Source: Roseococcus sp.
GTDB lineage: Bacteria; Pseudomonadota; Alphaproteobacteria; Acetobacterales; Acetobacteraceae
Length of the DNA: 64,000 nucleotides
Direction of reading: 5' to 3'
Assembly (NCBI GenBank): GCA_026414745.1
Contig: JAOAIK010000015.1
Location: forward strand, 1-64,000
Part shown: positions 1 to 9,127 of the stretch, piece after piece
Position numbering within the stretch: the first letter of the stretch is position 1
Layout of the letters: each line of letters begins with the position of its first letter
Program-made: the position numbers and the translations under genes
The notes under the pieces: model-generated
Seen by the model: only the letters and a program-made list of their open reading frames with translations
The model's database searches: none
Told to the model about the DNA's origin: nothing

Positions 1-1
1 G

Positions 2-166
2 CGCATGAGCCGCGACATGCACGGCGGCAACGGCATCGTCGACGAGTATCACGTCATCCGCCACGTCATGAACCTCGAGACCGTCAACACCTACGAGGGC
101 ACGCATGACGTCCACGCCCTCATCCTCGGCCGCGCCATCACGGGGCTCAACGCCTTCGGGGGCTGA
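2..166 (+). CDS. gcdH: Glutaryl-CoA dehydrogenase, C-terminal fragment
   Basis: The window opens inside this gene; only the last 54 or so codons are present, ending in TGA. The visible tail contains [30 protein letters not shown] and ends TGLNAFGG, which is the characteristic end of glutaryl-CoA dehydrogenase, an FAD acyl-CoA dehydrogenase that oxidises and decarboxylates glutaryl-CoA to crotonyl-CoA in lysine and tryptophan breakdown. Other acyl-CoA dehydrogenases share the YEGT segment, but the DEYHVIRH and HALILGRA strings favour GcdH. The catalytic glutamate and most of the FAD site lie outside the window. The next gene starts 3 bases after the stop on the same strand. Confidence 0.85.
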   Translation, partial: RMSRDMHGGNGIVDEYHVIRHVMNLETVNTYEGTHDVHALILGRAITGLNAFGG

Positions 167-169
167 GCG

Positions 170-571
170 ATGGAGCCCGCCTCCGTCGCGGAGGTCCAGC
201 GCGCGGTGGCGGCGGCGGTGACGCCGGCCTTCCTGCTCGCCGGGGTGGGCGCCCTGCTCAACGTGCTCTCGCAGCGGCGCAACCGCGTGGTGGACCGGCT
301 GCACGCCGAGCACGCGGAACGCCAGGAGGCCGGGCGGCTCGCGCATCTGCGCCTGCGCGCGCGCCTCGCGCTGGTCGCCATGCAGGCCTGCATCCTGGCC
401 AGCGTCCTGGTCTGCGCCCCGGTGGCGGTGGCCTTCCTCGGCGCGCTGCAGGACTGGCCGCTCGGCCTGGTCGTCACCCTGCTGACGCTCGGCGCGATGG
501 GGCTGCTCGCGCTCGGGCTGCTCTGCTTCCTCGCCGAGGCGACGCTCGCGCGCACCGACCTGCCGCCGTGA
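170..571 (+). CDS. DUF2721 family membrane protein
   Basis: A 133-residue protein with three hydrophobic stretches (about residues 14-35, 65-88 and 95-120) and a basic linker after the first. The segment [19 protein letters not shown] followed by RVVDRLH matches the start of DUF2721 inner-membrane proteins, whose function is unknown. It starts 3 bases after the gcdH stop. Its own stop overlaps the GTG start of the next gene as GTGA, so the three genes are probably co-transcribed. I see no catalytic motif. Confidence 0.75.
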   Translation: MEPASVAEVQRAVAAAVTPAFLLAGVGALLNVLSQRRNRVVDRLHAEHAERQEAGRLAHLRLRARLALVAMQACILASVLVCAPVAVAFLGALQDWPLGLVVTLLTLGAMGLLALGLLCFLAEATLARTDLPP

Positions 572-1797
572 CAGTGCTGCGCATTCTCCGCCTCGGCGCC
601 GCCGGCGACGGCGTGGCCGAGGACGGGCGCTTCGTGCCCCTCGCCCTGCCCGGCGAGCGCGTCGAGACGGATGGCGCCGCGCCGCGGGCCGGGCTGATCC
701 GGGTGGTCGAGGCCTCGCCCGAGCGCGTCAGCGCCCCCTGCCCGCATTTCGGCGCCTGCGGCGCCTGCGCGCTGCAGCACTGGGCCGATGCGCCCTATGC
801 CGCCTGGAAGCGGGGGCTGCTGGCCGAGGCGCTGGCCCGCGCGGGCTTTCCCGAGGCGCCCATCGGCCCGCTGGCGCGCACGCCGCCGGGGGCGCGGCGC
901 CGCGCCGATCTCGGCCTCGCCCGCGGGCGCGACGGGGTGGTGCAGATCGGCTTCCACGGCCGCGGCACGCGGGCGCTCGTGCCGCTGCACCGCTGCCTCG
1001 TGCTCGCGCCCCCCCTGGTGGCGCTGCTCGCCCCCCTCGCCGCCGCGCTGCGCGGGGTGCAGGGGCTGCGCCGCAGCGGCGGCGCGGTGGTGAACCTGCT
1101 CGACAGCGGGCCCGACCTGCTGCTGCGCACCGATGGCGCCCTCACCCTGCAGGACCGCCAGCGGCTGGCCGCCTTCGCCGAGGCCGAGGGCATCGCGCGC
1201 ATCGCCTGGCAGGGCCCGGCAGGGCCGGCCGAGACGGCGGCGCAGCTCCGCCCCGTGCGGCACCGCCTGGCGGGGGTGGAGATCGCACCCCCGCCGGGCG
1301 CCTTCCTGCAGGCGAGCGCGGAAGGCGAGGCCGCCATCGTCGCCGCCGTGCTGGCCGGGCTGCCGGAGAAGCTGCCGCCCCGCGCGCGCCTGGCCGATCT
1401 CTACGCCGGCATCGGCACGCTTGCCCTGCCGCTCGCCGCGCGCGGGGTGGTGCGGGCCTTCGAGGGCGAGGCGGCGGCGGTGGCCGCGCTCGCCGGCGCG
1501 CCCCCCCGGGTGCGGGCCGAGCGGCGCGACCTGGCCCGCCAGCCCCTGCTGCCGGCCGAGCTCAAGGGCTTCGAGGCGGTGGTGCTCGACCCCCCCTTCG
1601 CCGGCGCGGCCGAGCAGGTGGCGCAGATCGCGCGCAGCGCGCTGCGGCGGGTGATCTATGTCTCCTGCAACCCGGCCGCCCTCGCGCGCGATGCGGCGCT
1701 GCTGCGCCGCGCGGGCTTTCGCCTGCACGCCGCCACGCCGGTGGACCAGTTCCTCTGGTCCACCCATCTGGAGAGCGTGGCGGTTTTCGCGCGATAA
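568..1797 (+). CDS. Fe-S SAM-dependent RNA (uracil-5-)-methyltransferase, TrmA/RlmD family
   Basis: A 409-residue class I RNA methyltransferase of the RlmC/RlmD/TrmA family, which methylates C5 of a uridine in rRNA or tRNA. The N-terminal region carries the cluster motif [15 protein letters not shown], typical of members that bind a [4Fe-4S] cluster. Further on are the SAM-binding [19 protein letters not shown], the DPPF motif, and [12 protein letters not shown] with the catalytic cysteine that attacks uracil C6. It starts at GTG, which overlaps the stop of the preceding gene (GTGA). Which uridine it modifies cannot be read from the sequence; a large-subunit rRNA target is most likely by family. 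Length and motif order look intact. Confidence 0.85.
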   Translation: MTVLRILRLGAAGDGVAEDGRFVPLALPGERVETDGAAPRAGLIRVVEASPERVSAPCPHFGACGACALQHWADAPYAAWKRGLLAEALARAGFPEAPIGPLARTPPGARRRADLGLARGRDGVVQIGFHGRGTRALVPLHRCLVLAPPLVALLAPLAAALRGVQGLRRSGGAVVNLLDSGPDLLLRTDGALTLQDRQRLAAFAEAEGIARIAWQGPAGPAETAAQLRPVRHRLAGVEIAPPPGAFLQASAEGEAAIVAAVLAGLPEKLPPRARLADLYAGIGTLALPLAARGVVRAFEGEAAAVAALAGAPPRVRAERRDLARQPLLPAELKGFEAVVLDPPFAGAAEQVAQIARSALRRVIYVSCNPAALARDAALLRRAGFRLHAATPVDQFLWSTHLESVAVFAR

Positions 1798-1805
1798 TCG
1801 CGCCC

Positions 1806-2750
1806 ATGCCCCGCCTCCTCACCCTCGCCGGCGCGCAGACCGGCCCCATCCAGCGCGCCGACAGCCGCGCGCGGACGCTTGATCGGCTGATCGCGCTGCT
1901 CGAATCCGCAGCCCGGCAGGGGGCGCGGCTCGTGGTCTTCCCCGAGCTCGCGCTCACCACCTTCTTCCCGCGCTGGTTCATCCCGGACGCGGCCGAGCTC
2001 GACCTCTGGTTCGAGCGCGAGATGCCCAACCCGAACTGCCAGCGCCTGTTCGACCGCGCGCGGGAGCTCGGCGTGGGCTTCTACCTCGGCTACGCCGAGC
2101 TGACGCCCGAGGGGCGGCGCTTCAACACCGCCATCACCGTGGGGCCGGACGGCGCGATCCTCGGCAAATACCGCAAGGTGCATCTGCCCGGCAGCGTGGA
2201 GCCCCGCCCCGGCAGCCGCTTCCAGCAGCTCGAGAAGCGCTATTTCGCTTATGGCGACCTCGGCTTCCCCGCCTTCCGCGGCCCCGCCGAATGGGGCGCG
2301 CCGGTGATGGGCATGCTGATCTGCAACGACCGCCGCTGGCCCGAGGCCTGGCGCTGCTACGGGCTGCAGGGGGTGGAGCTGATGGTGATGGGCTACAACT
2401 CCGCCGCCTATGACCCGAACGGCGGCGAGACCGAGAGCCCCGCGCTGCGGACCTTCCACTCCACCCTGGCGGTGCAGGCCAACGCCTACATGAACGCCAC
2501 CTGGGCGGTGAGCGTGGCGAAGGCCGGGGTGGAGGACGGGTCGGGCCTGATCGGCGGCTCGGTGATCGTGAGCCCCGACGGGGTGGTGGTCGCCGAGGCA
2601 CGGACGCTGGAGGACGAGGTGATCCTCGCCGAATGCGACCTCGACGCCTGCCGGCAGGGGAAGGAGAAGATGTTCAACTTCGCCGCCCACCGCCGGCCCG
2701 AGCATTACCGGCGCATCGTCGAGCAGGTGGGGGCGGTGCCGCCCGGCTGA
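1806..2750 (+). CDS. N-carbamoyl-D-amino-acid hydrolase (nitrilase superfamily)
   Basis: A 314-residue cytoplasmic amidohydrolase that removes the carbamoyl group from N-carbamoyl-D-amino acids, giving the free D-amino acid, CO2 and ammonia; it usually acts after D-hydantoinase. The nitrilase triad is visible: Glu47 in VVFPELAL, Lys124 in GKYRKVHLPG and Cys173 in MLICNDRRWPE. The whole layout (ALTTFFPRW, NLGYAE-like GFYLGYAEL, FQQLEKRYF, DLGFP) follows the well-known Agrobacterium enzyme closely. No hydantoinase gene is in the window. It lies 8 bases after the methyltransferase gene and runs convergently towards infC. Confidence 0.88.
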   Translation: MPRLLTLAGAQTGPIQRADSRARTLDRLIALLESAARQGARLVVFPELALTTFFPRWFIPDAAELDLWFEREMPNPNCQRLFDRARELGVGFYLGYAELTPEGRRFNTAITVGPDGAILGKYRKVHLPGSVEPRPGSRFQQLEKRYFAYGDLGFPAFRGPAEWGAPVMGMLICNDRRWPEAWRCYGLQGVELMVMGYNSAAYDPNGGETESPALRTFHSTLAVQANAYMNATWAVSVAKAGVEDGSGLIGGSVIVSPDGVVVAEARTLEDEVILAECDLDACRQGKEKMFNFAAHRRPEHYRRIVEQVGAVPPG

Positions 2751-2760
2751 TCCGGGCGGC
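2738..2760. terminator. Hairpin between convergent genes
   Basis: A perfect 9-bp inverted repeat (2738-2746 with 2752-2760, five-base loop) spans the stop codon of the carbamoyl hydrolase gene and precedes the 3' end of infC on the other strand. There is no T-run on either side, so this would be a weak intrinsic terminator or an RNA 3'-end stabiliser. Confidence 0.4.
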
Positions 2761-2768
2761 CGCACGCG

Positions 2769-3308
2769 TCACTTGGGCGCCAGCACCATCACCATCTGGC
2801 GGTTCTCGAGGCGCGGCATGGATTCGACCTTCACCATGTCCGCGAGCTCGGTGCGGATGCGCTCGAGCAGCTTCACGCCGAGTTCCTGGTGCGCCATCTC
2901 GCGGCCGCGGAAGCGCAGCGTCACCTTCACCTTGTCGCCCTCGCTGATGAAGCTCCGCGCCTGCTTCATCTTCACCTCGTAGTCGTGGTCGTCGATGTTG
3001 GGGCGGACCTTGATCTCCTTGATCTCGACGATCTTCTGCTTCTTGCGGGCCTCGCTCGCCTTCTTCTGCTGTTCGTACTTGAACTTGCCGTAATCGGTGA
3101 TCTTGCAGACCGGCGGCACCGCGTTGGGGCTGATCTCCAGCAGGTCGAGCCCCGCCTGATAGGCGCGATAGAGCGCGTCGCGGATGCTCATCACCCCGAC
3201 CATCTCCCCGTTCTCGTCGATGAGACGGACCTGGGGGACGCGGATTTCCTCGTTCACGCGGGGGCCTTCACGCGAAGGCGGCGCGGGGGGCATGGGGCCT
3301 CGGGCTAT
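2769..3308 (-). CDS. infC: Translation initiation factor IF-3, AUA start
   Basis: A 179-residue IF-3, which binds the 30S subunit, blocks early 50S joining and checks the start codon. The N-domain contains [18 protein letters not shown] and [20 protein letters not shown]; a lysine-rich linker follows; the C-domain contains [13 protein letters not shown] and [18 protein letters not shown]. An in-frame ATG lies at 3293, but no ribosome site fits it. An ATA at 3308-3306, five codons upstream, sits 6 bases after a perfect AGGAG, so I take ATA as the start. Rare AUU/AUA/AUC starts are known for infC and underlie its self-repression. It lies 53 bases after thrS on the same strand. The usual partners rpmI and rplT do not follow: the next gene is convergent. 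Confidence 0.93.
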   Translation of the reverse strand: MARGPMPPAPPSREGPRVNEEIRVPQVRLIDENGEMVGVMSIRDALYRAYQAGLDLLEISPNAVPPVCKITDYGKFKYEQQKKASEARKKQKIVEIKEIKVRPNIDDHDYEVKMKQARSFISEGDKVKVTLRFRGREMAHQELGVKLLERIRTELADMVKVESMPRLENRQMVMVLAPK

Positions 3309-3319
3309 GGTGGTCTCCT
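3306..3319 (-). promoter_or_regulatory. Ribosome-binding site that selects the AUA start of infC
   Basis: On the minus strand AGGAG (3319-3315) is followed by six bases and then ATA (3308-3306). The first in-frame ATG is 15 bases further on, 21 bases from the AGGAG, which is too far. The placement supports an AUA start and hence autoregulation by IF-3 start-codon proofreading. Confidence 0.7.
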
Positions 3320-3361
3320 GTCGCTGTTCCTGGGTCTGGCGCCCGTCTTATGGGGCGGGCT

Positions 3362-5314
3362 TCATTCCGCTGCAACGGGCGCGCGCGCCAGATCCGGCGC
3401 GCGTCCCTCCTCGGCGAGGCGCCCAACCGCCTCGGCGAGCGGCAGCGCCTCCTGCGCGCGGCCGGGCAGGCGGCGCAGCACGAGGCTGCCCTCCTCCGCC
3501 TCGCGCCGGCCGACCACGGCCAGCACCGGCACCCGGGCCTCGATGTGGTCCACCACCTTGCGGTTGATCTTCTCGTTGCGCAGGTCGGTCTCGACGCGCA
3601 GCCCGGCGGCCCGCAGCGCCGCCGCGGCCTGCTCCGCGAAGGGGGCGGCGTCGTCCACGATGGTGGCCACCACCACCTGCACGGGCGCGAGCCAGAGCGG
3701 GAAGCGGCCGGCGTGCTGCTCGATCAGGATGCCGAGGAAGCGCTCGAAGGAGCCGAGGATCGCGCGGTGCAGCATCACCGGGCGGCGGCGCGTGCCGTCC
3801 TCGGCCACATAGGTCGCGTCCAGCCGCTCGGGCAGCACGAAATCCACCTGCAGCGTGCCGCACTGCCAGTCGCGCCCGATCGCGTCGCGCAGCACGAACT
3901 CGAGCTTGGGGCCGTAGAAGGCGCCCTCGCCGGGGTTCAGCTCATAGGCCACGCCCGCCGTGGCGCAGGCCTCCTTCAAGGCCGCCTCGGCGCGGTCCCA
4001 GGTCGCGTCGTCGCCGGCGCGGATCTCGGGACGGTCCGAGAACTTCACCCGGAACCCCTCGAAGCCGAGGTCGCGGTAGATGGAGGAGAGCAGCTCCACG
4101 AAGCGCACCGTCTCGGCGGCGATCTGGTGCTCCTCGCAGAAGATGTGCGCGTCGTCCTGGGTGAAGGCGCGCACGCGCATGATGCCGTGCAGCGCCCCCG
4201 AGGGCTCGAAGCGGTGGCAGGCGCCGAACTCGGCCATGCGCAGCGGCAGCTCGCGGTAGCTGCGCACGCCCTGGTTGAAGATCTGCACATGGCAGGGGCA
4301 GTTCATGGGCTTGAGCGCATAGACGCGCTCGGCCTCCTCCTTGTCCTCGACGCGCGCGAGGAACATGGCGTGGCGGAACTTCTCCCAATGCCCGCTCGCT
4401 TCCCACAGCCGCCGGTCCACGAGCTGGGGCGTCTTCACCTCCTGGTAGCCGGCCGCGTCCAGCCGCCGGCGCATGTAGGCCTCGACCGTGCGGTAGAGCG
4501 TCCAGCCCCTCGGGTGCCAGAAGACGCTGCCCGTCGCCTCCTCCTGGAGGTGGAAGAGCCCCATCTCGCGGCCGATGCGCCGGTGGTCGCGCCGCTCCGC
4601 CTCCTCGAGCATCGTCAGGTAGGCGTCGAGCTCCTTGCGGTCGCGCCAGGCGGTGCCGTAGATCCGGCTGAGCACGGGGTTGCCGCTCTTCCCGCGCCAG
4701 TAGGCGCCGGCCACCTTCATGAGCTTGAAGGCATCGCCCACATCGGCGGTCGAGCGCATGTGCGGGCCGCGGCAGAGATCGACCCACTCTCCCTGGCTGT
4801 AGAGGCTGATCTCCTCGCCCTCGGGCAGGTCGCGGACGAGCTCCACCTTGAAGCGCTCGCCCTTGCGCGCGAAGAGCTCGATCGCCTCCTCGCGCGAGAC
4901 GACGCGGCGGGCGAAGGGCGCGCCGCGCGCCACGATCTCGCGCATCTTCGCCTCGATGGCGGGGAAATCCTCCGGGGTGAAGGGCTCGTTGCGGTGGAAG
5001 TCGTAGTAGAAGCCGTTCTCGATGGGAGGCCCGATCGTCACCTGGGTGCCCGGGTAGAGCGCCTGCACCGCCTCGGCCAGCACATGGGCGCAGTCGTGGC
5101 GGATCAGCTCGAGCGCCTCGGGATCCTTGCGGGTGATGAAGCGCACCCGGGCATCGGTCGCGATCTCGGCCGAGAGGTCGCAGAGCGCGCCGTCCACCTC
5201 CATCGCGAGCGCCGCGCGGGCGAGGCCCGGGCCGATGCTCGCGGCCAGCGCCGTGCCCGTCACCGGCCCCTCGAAGGCGCGCACGGATCCATCGGGCAGG
5301 GTGATCGCGGGCAT
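3362..5314 (-). CDS. thrS: Threonyl-tRNA synthetase
   Basis: A full-length 650-residue class II synthetase that charges tRNA-Thr. Domains in order: a TGS domain at the N-terminus ([16 protein letters not shown]), the editing domain with [10 protein letters not shown] and CRGPH, the catalytic core with MNCPCH (zinc ligand cysteine), [15 protein letters not shown] and [14 protein letters not shown], and an anticodon-binding domain beginning near [16 protein letters not shown]. It starts at ATG 5314 and is followed by infC on the same strand, the usual thrS-infC order. Its promoter must lie in the 119-bp divergent gap shared with the NYN gene; I see no leader peptide or T-box there. Confidence 0.96.
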   Translation of the reverse strand: MPAITLPDGSVRAFEGPVTGTALAASIGPGLARAALAMEVDGALCDLSAEIATDARVRFITRKDPEALELIRHDCAHVLAEAVQALYPGTQVTIGPPIENGFYYDFHRNEPFTPEDFPAIEAKMREIVARGAPFARRVVSREEAIELFARKGERFKVELVRDLPEGEEISLYSQGEWVDLCRGPHMRSTADVGDAFKLMKVAGAYWRGKSGNPVLSRIYGTAWRDRKELDAYLTMLEEAERRDHRRIGREMGLFHLQEEATGSVFWHPRGWTLYRTVEAYMRRRLDAAGYQEVKTPQLVDRRLWEASGHWEKFRHAMFLARVEDKEEAERVYALKPMNCPCHVQIFNQGVRSYRELPLRMAEFGACHRFEPSGALHGIMRVRAFTQDDAHIFCEEHQIAAETVRFVELLSSIYRDLGFEGFRVKFSDRPEIRAGDDATWDRAEAALKEACATAGVAYELNPGEGAFYGPKLEFVLRDAIGRDWQCGTLQVDFVLPERLDATYVAEDGTRRRPVMLHRAILGSFERFLGILIEQHAGRFPLWLAPVQVVVATIVDDAAPFAEQAAAALRAAGLRVETDLRNEKINRKVVDHIEARVPVLAVVGRREAEEGSLVLRRLPGRAQEALPLAEAVGRLAEEGRAPDLARAPVAAE

Positions 5315-5433
5315 CGGCGGGTCTCGGGCCTTTCGGAAAACGGGGCGGGACCATGGGCAGGGCTCCCCGCGCGGTCAAGGCCCGGCGCACCGCTGCCTTG
5401 TGCGGCGTCCGCCCGCGCGCGCAGCATGGCGGC

Positions 5434-6291
5434 ATGTCCGACTCGCCGCTGCGCGCCGCCATCTACGTGGATTTCGACAATGTGGTCTCCGGCCTGCGCG
5501 ACGGCGCCGGCCCCGAATGGGCGCTGCGCTTCGCCGAGGCGCCGGAGGAGTGGCTCGGCTGGCTCAGCCGGGGCGCGGCCCGGCGCATGCTCATCCGCCG
5601 CTGCTACATGAACCCCGCCGGCTGGCTGGAGGGCGAGCAGGGCGAGCGGCGCTATTTCTCCGGCTTCCGCGCGGCCTTCCAGGCCGCGGGCTTCGAGGTG
5701 GTGGACTTCCCGCGCCTCTCGCGCGCCAAGAACGCGGCCGATCTGCGCATCGCGCTCGACATCCTGGATGCGCTGGCCAACCCGCATGCGCGCATCGCCG
5801 AGTTCACCCTTCTCTCCAGCGATTCCGACTTCGTGCCGCTGCTGCTGCGCCTGCGCGCGGCGGACCGCGCCACGCGCCTCGTCGCGCACCCCGATCTCGG
5901 CCGGGTGGTGCGCGCCGCGGCGGACGAGGTGATCGGCCTCGACGCGCTGGCCGCGGCGCTGGGCTGGCGCGCCGCGGCCGAGGCGCATTTCGGCCCCGTG
6001 AAGCCCGAGGAGATCCTCGCCGCGCTGCGCGAGGCCATGGCCGAGGCGCGCGGCCCCGTGCATCTGCCCACCCTCGGCAAGATGGGGCTGGAGCGCACCG
6101 GCCAGACCCTGCGCGGCAGCGACTATGCGGGCTTCGGCGCGCTGGAGCCGATGCTCGAGGCGGCCGGCGGCTTCATCAGGCAGGACGGGCCCGGCGGCGG
6201 CTATGTGCTGCGGCCGGAGTGGCTCATCCCCTCCTCGCCGGAAGGCGAGGCGGCGGCGGCCGGCGCGCAGACGCCCAGCAGCTCGGCATAG
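5434..6291 (+). CDS. NYN (PIN-like) domain protein with C-terminal OST-HTH/LOTUS-like domain
   Basis: A 285-residue protein of the LabA/DUF88 type. The N-terminal NYN domain is clear: AAIYVDFDN at the start, NAADLRIALDILDAL, and FTLLSSDSDFVPLLLRLR near residue 125, giving the set of acidic residues used for metal binding in PIN-like nucleases. The C-terminal 80 residues (LPTLGKMGLERTGQTLRGSDYAGFGALEPML...) resemble an OST-HTH/LOTUS winged helix, an RNA-binding module often attached to NYN domains. The likely role is a cytoplasmic RNA nuclease or RNA-binding regulator; the target is unknown. I use ATG 5434 because homology begins there. The last 91 bases overlap the 3' end of the convergent glycosyltransferase gene. 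Confidence 0.82.
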   Translation: MSDSPLRAAIYVDFDNVVSGLRDGAGPEWALRFAEAPEEWLGWLSRGAARRMLIRRCYMNPAGWLEGEQGERRYFSGFRAAFQAAGFEVVDFPRLSRAKNAADLRIALDILDALANPHARIAEFTLLSSDSDFVPLLLRLRAADRATRLVAHPDLGRVVRAAADEVIGLDALAAALGWRAAAEAHFGPVKPEEILAALREAMAEARGPVHLPTLGKMGLERTGQTLRGSDYAGFGALEPMLEAAGGFIRQDGPGGGYVLRPEWLIPSSPEGEAAAAGAQTPSSSA

Positions 6292-7382
6292 ACGGCGAGC
6301 GTCGCCGCCTGCATGTTCGCGATGGAGGGCGCGGCGGCGCGGGCCGCGGCGGCGATCCGCGCGCGCTCGGCCTCGGGCAGGGCGAGGGCGTGGCGGATGG
6401 CGGCGGCCAGCGCGGCCGGATCGCCCGGCGGCACGCGCCAGCCGGTCTCGCCATGGCGCACCGTCTCGCGCGGGGCGCCGAGATCGGCGGCGATGACGAG
6501 GCGGCCCATCATCTGCGCCTCGGCGATGGTGCGGCCGAAGCCCTCGGGCTCCAGGCTCGCATGCACCACCACATCGGCGGCCATCAGGGCGGCGGGCACA
6601 TCCTCGACATGGCCGGGCAGATGCAGGCGCTGCGCCACGCCCAGGCGCTCGGCGGCGGCGAGAAGGGACTGCACATAGGCGTCCCGCCCCTGCGCGTCGC
6701 CGGCCAGCACGGCATGGGCGCCGGGCAGCAGCGCCAGCGCCTCCACCAGCACCGACTGCCCCTTCCAGCGCGAGAGGCGGGCGGGCATCAGGATCAGCGG
6801 CGCGCCCGCAGGCACGCCCCAGCCCTGGCGCAGCGCGGCGGCGCGGCCGGGCGGCACCCGCGCCGGGTCGAAGCGGCGGGCGTCGGCGCCGCGCAGGATC
6901 ACGCGCAGCCGCGCCTCCTCCGTGCCGTGGGTGGCGCGCAGATGGGCGGCGATGTGGTGGCTGATCGCGATCACCCGGTCGCCCCGGGCCATCACGGAGT
7001 TGTAGAGCCGCTTGCCGGGGAAGCCCTCGGAATAGGTGGCGTGGTAGGTGGTGACGAAGGGCACCCCCGCCCGCCTGGCCGCCAGCAGCGCCGACCAGGC
7101 CGGGCCGCGCGAGCGCGCATGCACGAGCGAGACGCCCTCGCGCCGGATCACCTCCTCCAGCAGCGCCGCGTTGCGCCAGATGCGCCAGGGCGACTTGCCG
7201 GCCAGCGGCAGCGGGATGTGCCGCGCGCCCAGCGCCTCGAGCTCCGCCACCAGCCGCCCGCCCGAGGAGGCGACCAGCGCCCGCCAGCCCGCGGCCGCGA
7301 CGGCCTCGGCGATCTCGAGCGTGCCGCGCTCCACCCCGCCCGCGTCGAGGCTCGGCACCACCTGGAGGATCGCGGGCGTCAT
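6201..7382 (-). CDS. Glycosyltransferase family 4 protein
   Basis: A 393-residue GT-B glycosyltransferase. The N-terminal half has the acceptor-side fold with VVPSLDAGGVERGTLEIA and VHARSRGPAWSALLAARRAGVPFVTTYH (motif positions typical of GT4). The C-terminal half has LILMPARLSRWKGQSVLVEAL and the donor-binding EPEGFGRTIAEAQMMGRLVIA, a standard EX7E motif, then GETGWRVPPGD. It probably transfers a sugar to lipopolysaccharide or another cell-envelope glycan, but the substrate cannot be told. No other envelope-glycan genes are adjacent. Its last 30 codons overlap the NYN gene on the other strand. Confidence 0.87.
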   Translation of the reverse strand: MTPAILQVVPSLDAGGVERGTLEIAEAVAAAGWRALVASSGGRLVAELEALGARHIPLPLAGKSPWRIWRNAALLEEVIRREGVSLVHARSRGPAWSALLAARRAGVPFVTTYHATYSEGFPGKRLYNSVMARGDRVIAISHHIAAHLRATHGTEEARLRVILRGADARRFDPARVPPGRAAALRQGWGVPAGAPLILMPARLSRWKGQSVLVEALALLPGAHAVLAGDAQGRDAYVQSLLAAAERLGVAQRLHLPGHVEDVPAALMAADVVVHASLEPEGFGRTIAEAQMMGRLVIAADLGAPRETVRHGETGWRVPPGDPAALAAAIRHALALPEAERARIAAAARAAAPSIANMQAATLAVYAELLGVCAPAAAASPSGEEGMSHSGRST

Positions 7383-7445
7383 GCCCCGCCCTTACGGCGG
7401 CGCGGCGGGTTTGACCATGGGCGGCGGCGGTGCCAAGCCCGGCCC

Positions 7446-8216
7446 ATGCGCGACGAGAGCCTGATCCTCCCCGCCGCCGACGGCACGCCCCTCGCCTGCC
7501 GCCGCCTGCCCGGCCGCGGCCCGGGCGTGGTCTTCCTGGGCGGCTTCCGCAGCGACATGACGGGCAGCAAGGCGGAATACCTGGCGGGCTGGTGCGCCGC
7601 GCGCGGCCGCGCCTTCCTGCGCTTCGACTACAGCGGGCACGGCGCCTCGGGCGGGCGCTTCGAGGAGGGCACCATCGGCCGCTGGGCCGCGGACGCCGAG
7701 GCCGCGCTCGCCGCCCTCACCGAGGGGCCGCAGGTGCTGGTGGGGTCCTCCATGGGCGGCTGGATCGCGGCGCTGCTGGCACTGCGCCACCCCGCCCGCG
7801 TGGCCGGGCTGATCGGCATCGCCCCCGCGCCCGACTTCACCGAGGAGCTGATGTGGGCGCGCTTCCCCGAGCCGGTGCGCGCCGCCATCCTGCGCGACGG
7901 GCAGTGGCTCAGGCCCTCCGAGTATGGCCCGCCCATCCCCATCACCCGCGCGCTGATCGAGGAGGGGCGCAACCACCTCCTGCTCGGCGCGCCCATCCCC
8001 ATCGCGGCGCCGGTGCGGCTGCTGCACGGCCAGCAGGACCCGGACGTGCCCTGGCAGCACAGCCTGCGGCTGGCGGAGCGCATCACCGGCGGGGATGTGG
8101 AGGTGACGCTGGTGAAGCAGGGCGACCACCGCCTCTCAACCCCCGCGCAGCTCGCCCTGCTCGGCCGCACCCTCGGCGCGCTGCTCGCCCGCCTGGAGGG
8201 CGAGGATGGCGCGTAG
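7446..8216 (+). CDS. Alpha/beta hydrolase
   Basis: A 256-residue serine hydrolase. The nucleophile elbow is GSSMGG at about residue 100, the acid is in LLHGQQDPDVPW, and the histidine in KQGDHRLS close to the C-terminus; the early FLRFDYSGHGASGGRFEEG stretch is typical of acyl-protein-thioesterase-like (ABHD10-like) bacterial hydrolases. The substrate is unknown. The chosen ATG at 7446 follows the intergenic gap from the divergent glycosyltransferase gene. The last 81 bases overlap the 3' end of the convergent SDR gene. Confidence 0.82.
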   Translation: MRDESLILPAADGTPLACRRLPGRGPGVVFLGGFRSDMTGSKAEYLAGWCAARGRAFLRFDYSGHGASGGRFEEGTIGRWAADAEAALAALTEGPQVLVGSSMGGWIAALLALRHPARVAGLIGIAPAPDFTEELMWARFPEPVRAAILRDGQWLRPSEYGPPIPITRALIEEGRNHLLLGAPIPIAAPVRLLHGQQDPDVPWQHSLRLAERITGGDVEVTLVKQGDHRLSTPAQLALLGRTLGALLARLEGEDGA

Positions 8217-9044
8217 CCCCTCGCGGTAGCTGGGATAGGCCCAGTCCAGCCCCAGCGCCGCCTTGGTGCGCGCATTGGCGACGCGCCGGTTCTCGGCCCA
8301 GAAGCTGCGCGCCATCTCGCTCATCCGCGCCCAGGCCTCGGCGAAGGGGATGGCGGGAGGCGGGGGCAGACCGAGCAGCCGGCAGGCCTCCTCGGCCACC
8401 TGCGCGGGCTCGGCCGGCGCATCGTCCACCAGGTGCAGCACGCGCAGGCCGGGCGCGGGCGGGCGCGCGGCGGCGGCGAGTACGGCGCGGGCGATGTCCT
8501 CCACATGGATGCGGCCGAAGGCGTGGCCGGGCTTGAGGATGCGCCGCGCCGTGCCGGCCCGCGCCTCCTCCAGCGCGCTGCGGCCCGGGCCGTAGATGCC
8601 GCCGGTGCGGAACAGGTCCACCGCGGCCCGCGCGGCCAGGGCCTCCCACTGCCGCTCGGCGGCGCGGCGGCGAAGGCTGCGGGGCTGGCCGGGCGCGGGG
8701 GGCGTGTCCTCCTCCACCCAGCCGCCGCCGCGGTCGCCATAGACGCCGGTGGTGGAGAGATAGCCCACCCAGCGCAGCGGCGCGGCGGCGAGTCGCGCGG
8801 CATGGGCGGCCCAGACGGGATCCCCCGCCTCGCCGGGCGGGGCGGTGACGACGAGATGGGTGGCCGCCTCCGCCCAGCCGGGCGCGGCGAACTCCACCAG
8901 TTCCACGCCGGGCGGCGGGGTGAGGGCGGCGGGGTCGCGGGCGGTGGCGCGCACGCGCCAGCCCCCGGCCGCGGCGCGCGCGGCGATGGCCCGGCCGCTG
9001 TAGCCGAGGCCCACGAGGGTGAGGGTGCGGGGCGGCTCGCGCAT
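8136..9044 (-). CDS. NAD(P)-dependent epimerase/dehydratase-like SDR protein
   Basis: A 302-residue extended SDR protein. The nucleotide-binding motif LVGLGYSGRAIAARAAAGGW is at the N-terminus; the middle has VGYLSTTGVYGDRGGGWVEED and the later FRTGGIYGPGRS, followed by HVEDIARAVLAA. It resembles the YeeZ-type group of atypical SDRs. The usual catalytic YxxxK is replaced in this group and I do not see it at the expected place, so enzymatic activity is uncertain. The last 81 bases overlap the hydrolase gene on the opposite strand. The C-terminal tail (EQRAEGAAEQGELRGG) is low complexity and lies within that overlap. Confidence 0.78.
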   Translation of the reverse strand: MREPPRTLTLVGLGYSGRAIAARAAAGGWRVRATARDPAALTPPPGVELVEFAAPGWAEAATHLVVTAPPGEAGDPVWAAHAARLAAAPLRWVGYLSTTGVYGDRGGGWVEEDTPPAPGQPRSLRRRAAERQWEALAARAAVDLFRTGGIYGPGRSALEEARAGTARRILKPGHAFGRIHVEDIARAVLAAAARPPAPGLRVLHLVDDAPAEPAQVAEEACRLLGLPPPPAIPFAEAWARMSEMARSFWAENRRVANARTKAALGLDWAYPSYREGLRAILALQAGEQRAEGAAEQGELRGG

Positions 9045-9127
9045 GCGCGTCGAGAATGGACGCGCGCCCCACCCCGCGCCAGCCCCGCCCGATTCCGTGC
9101 GCGGGAAAGCTGCTCTATGCTGCGCGC

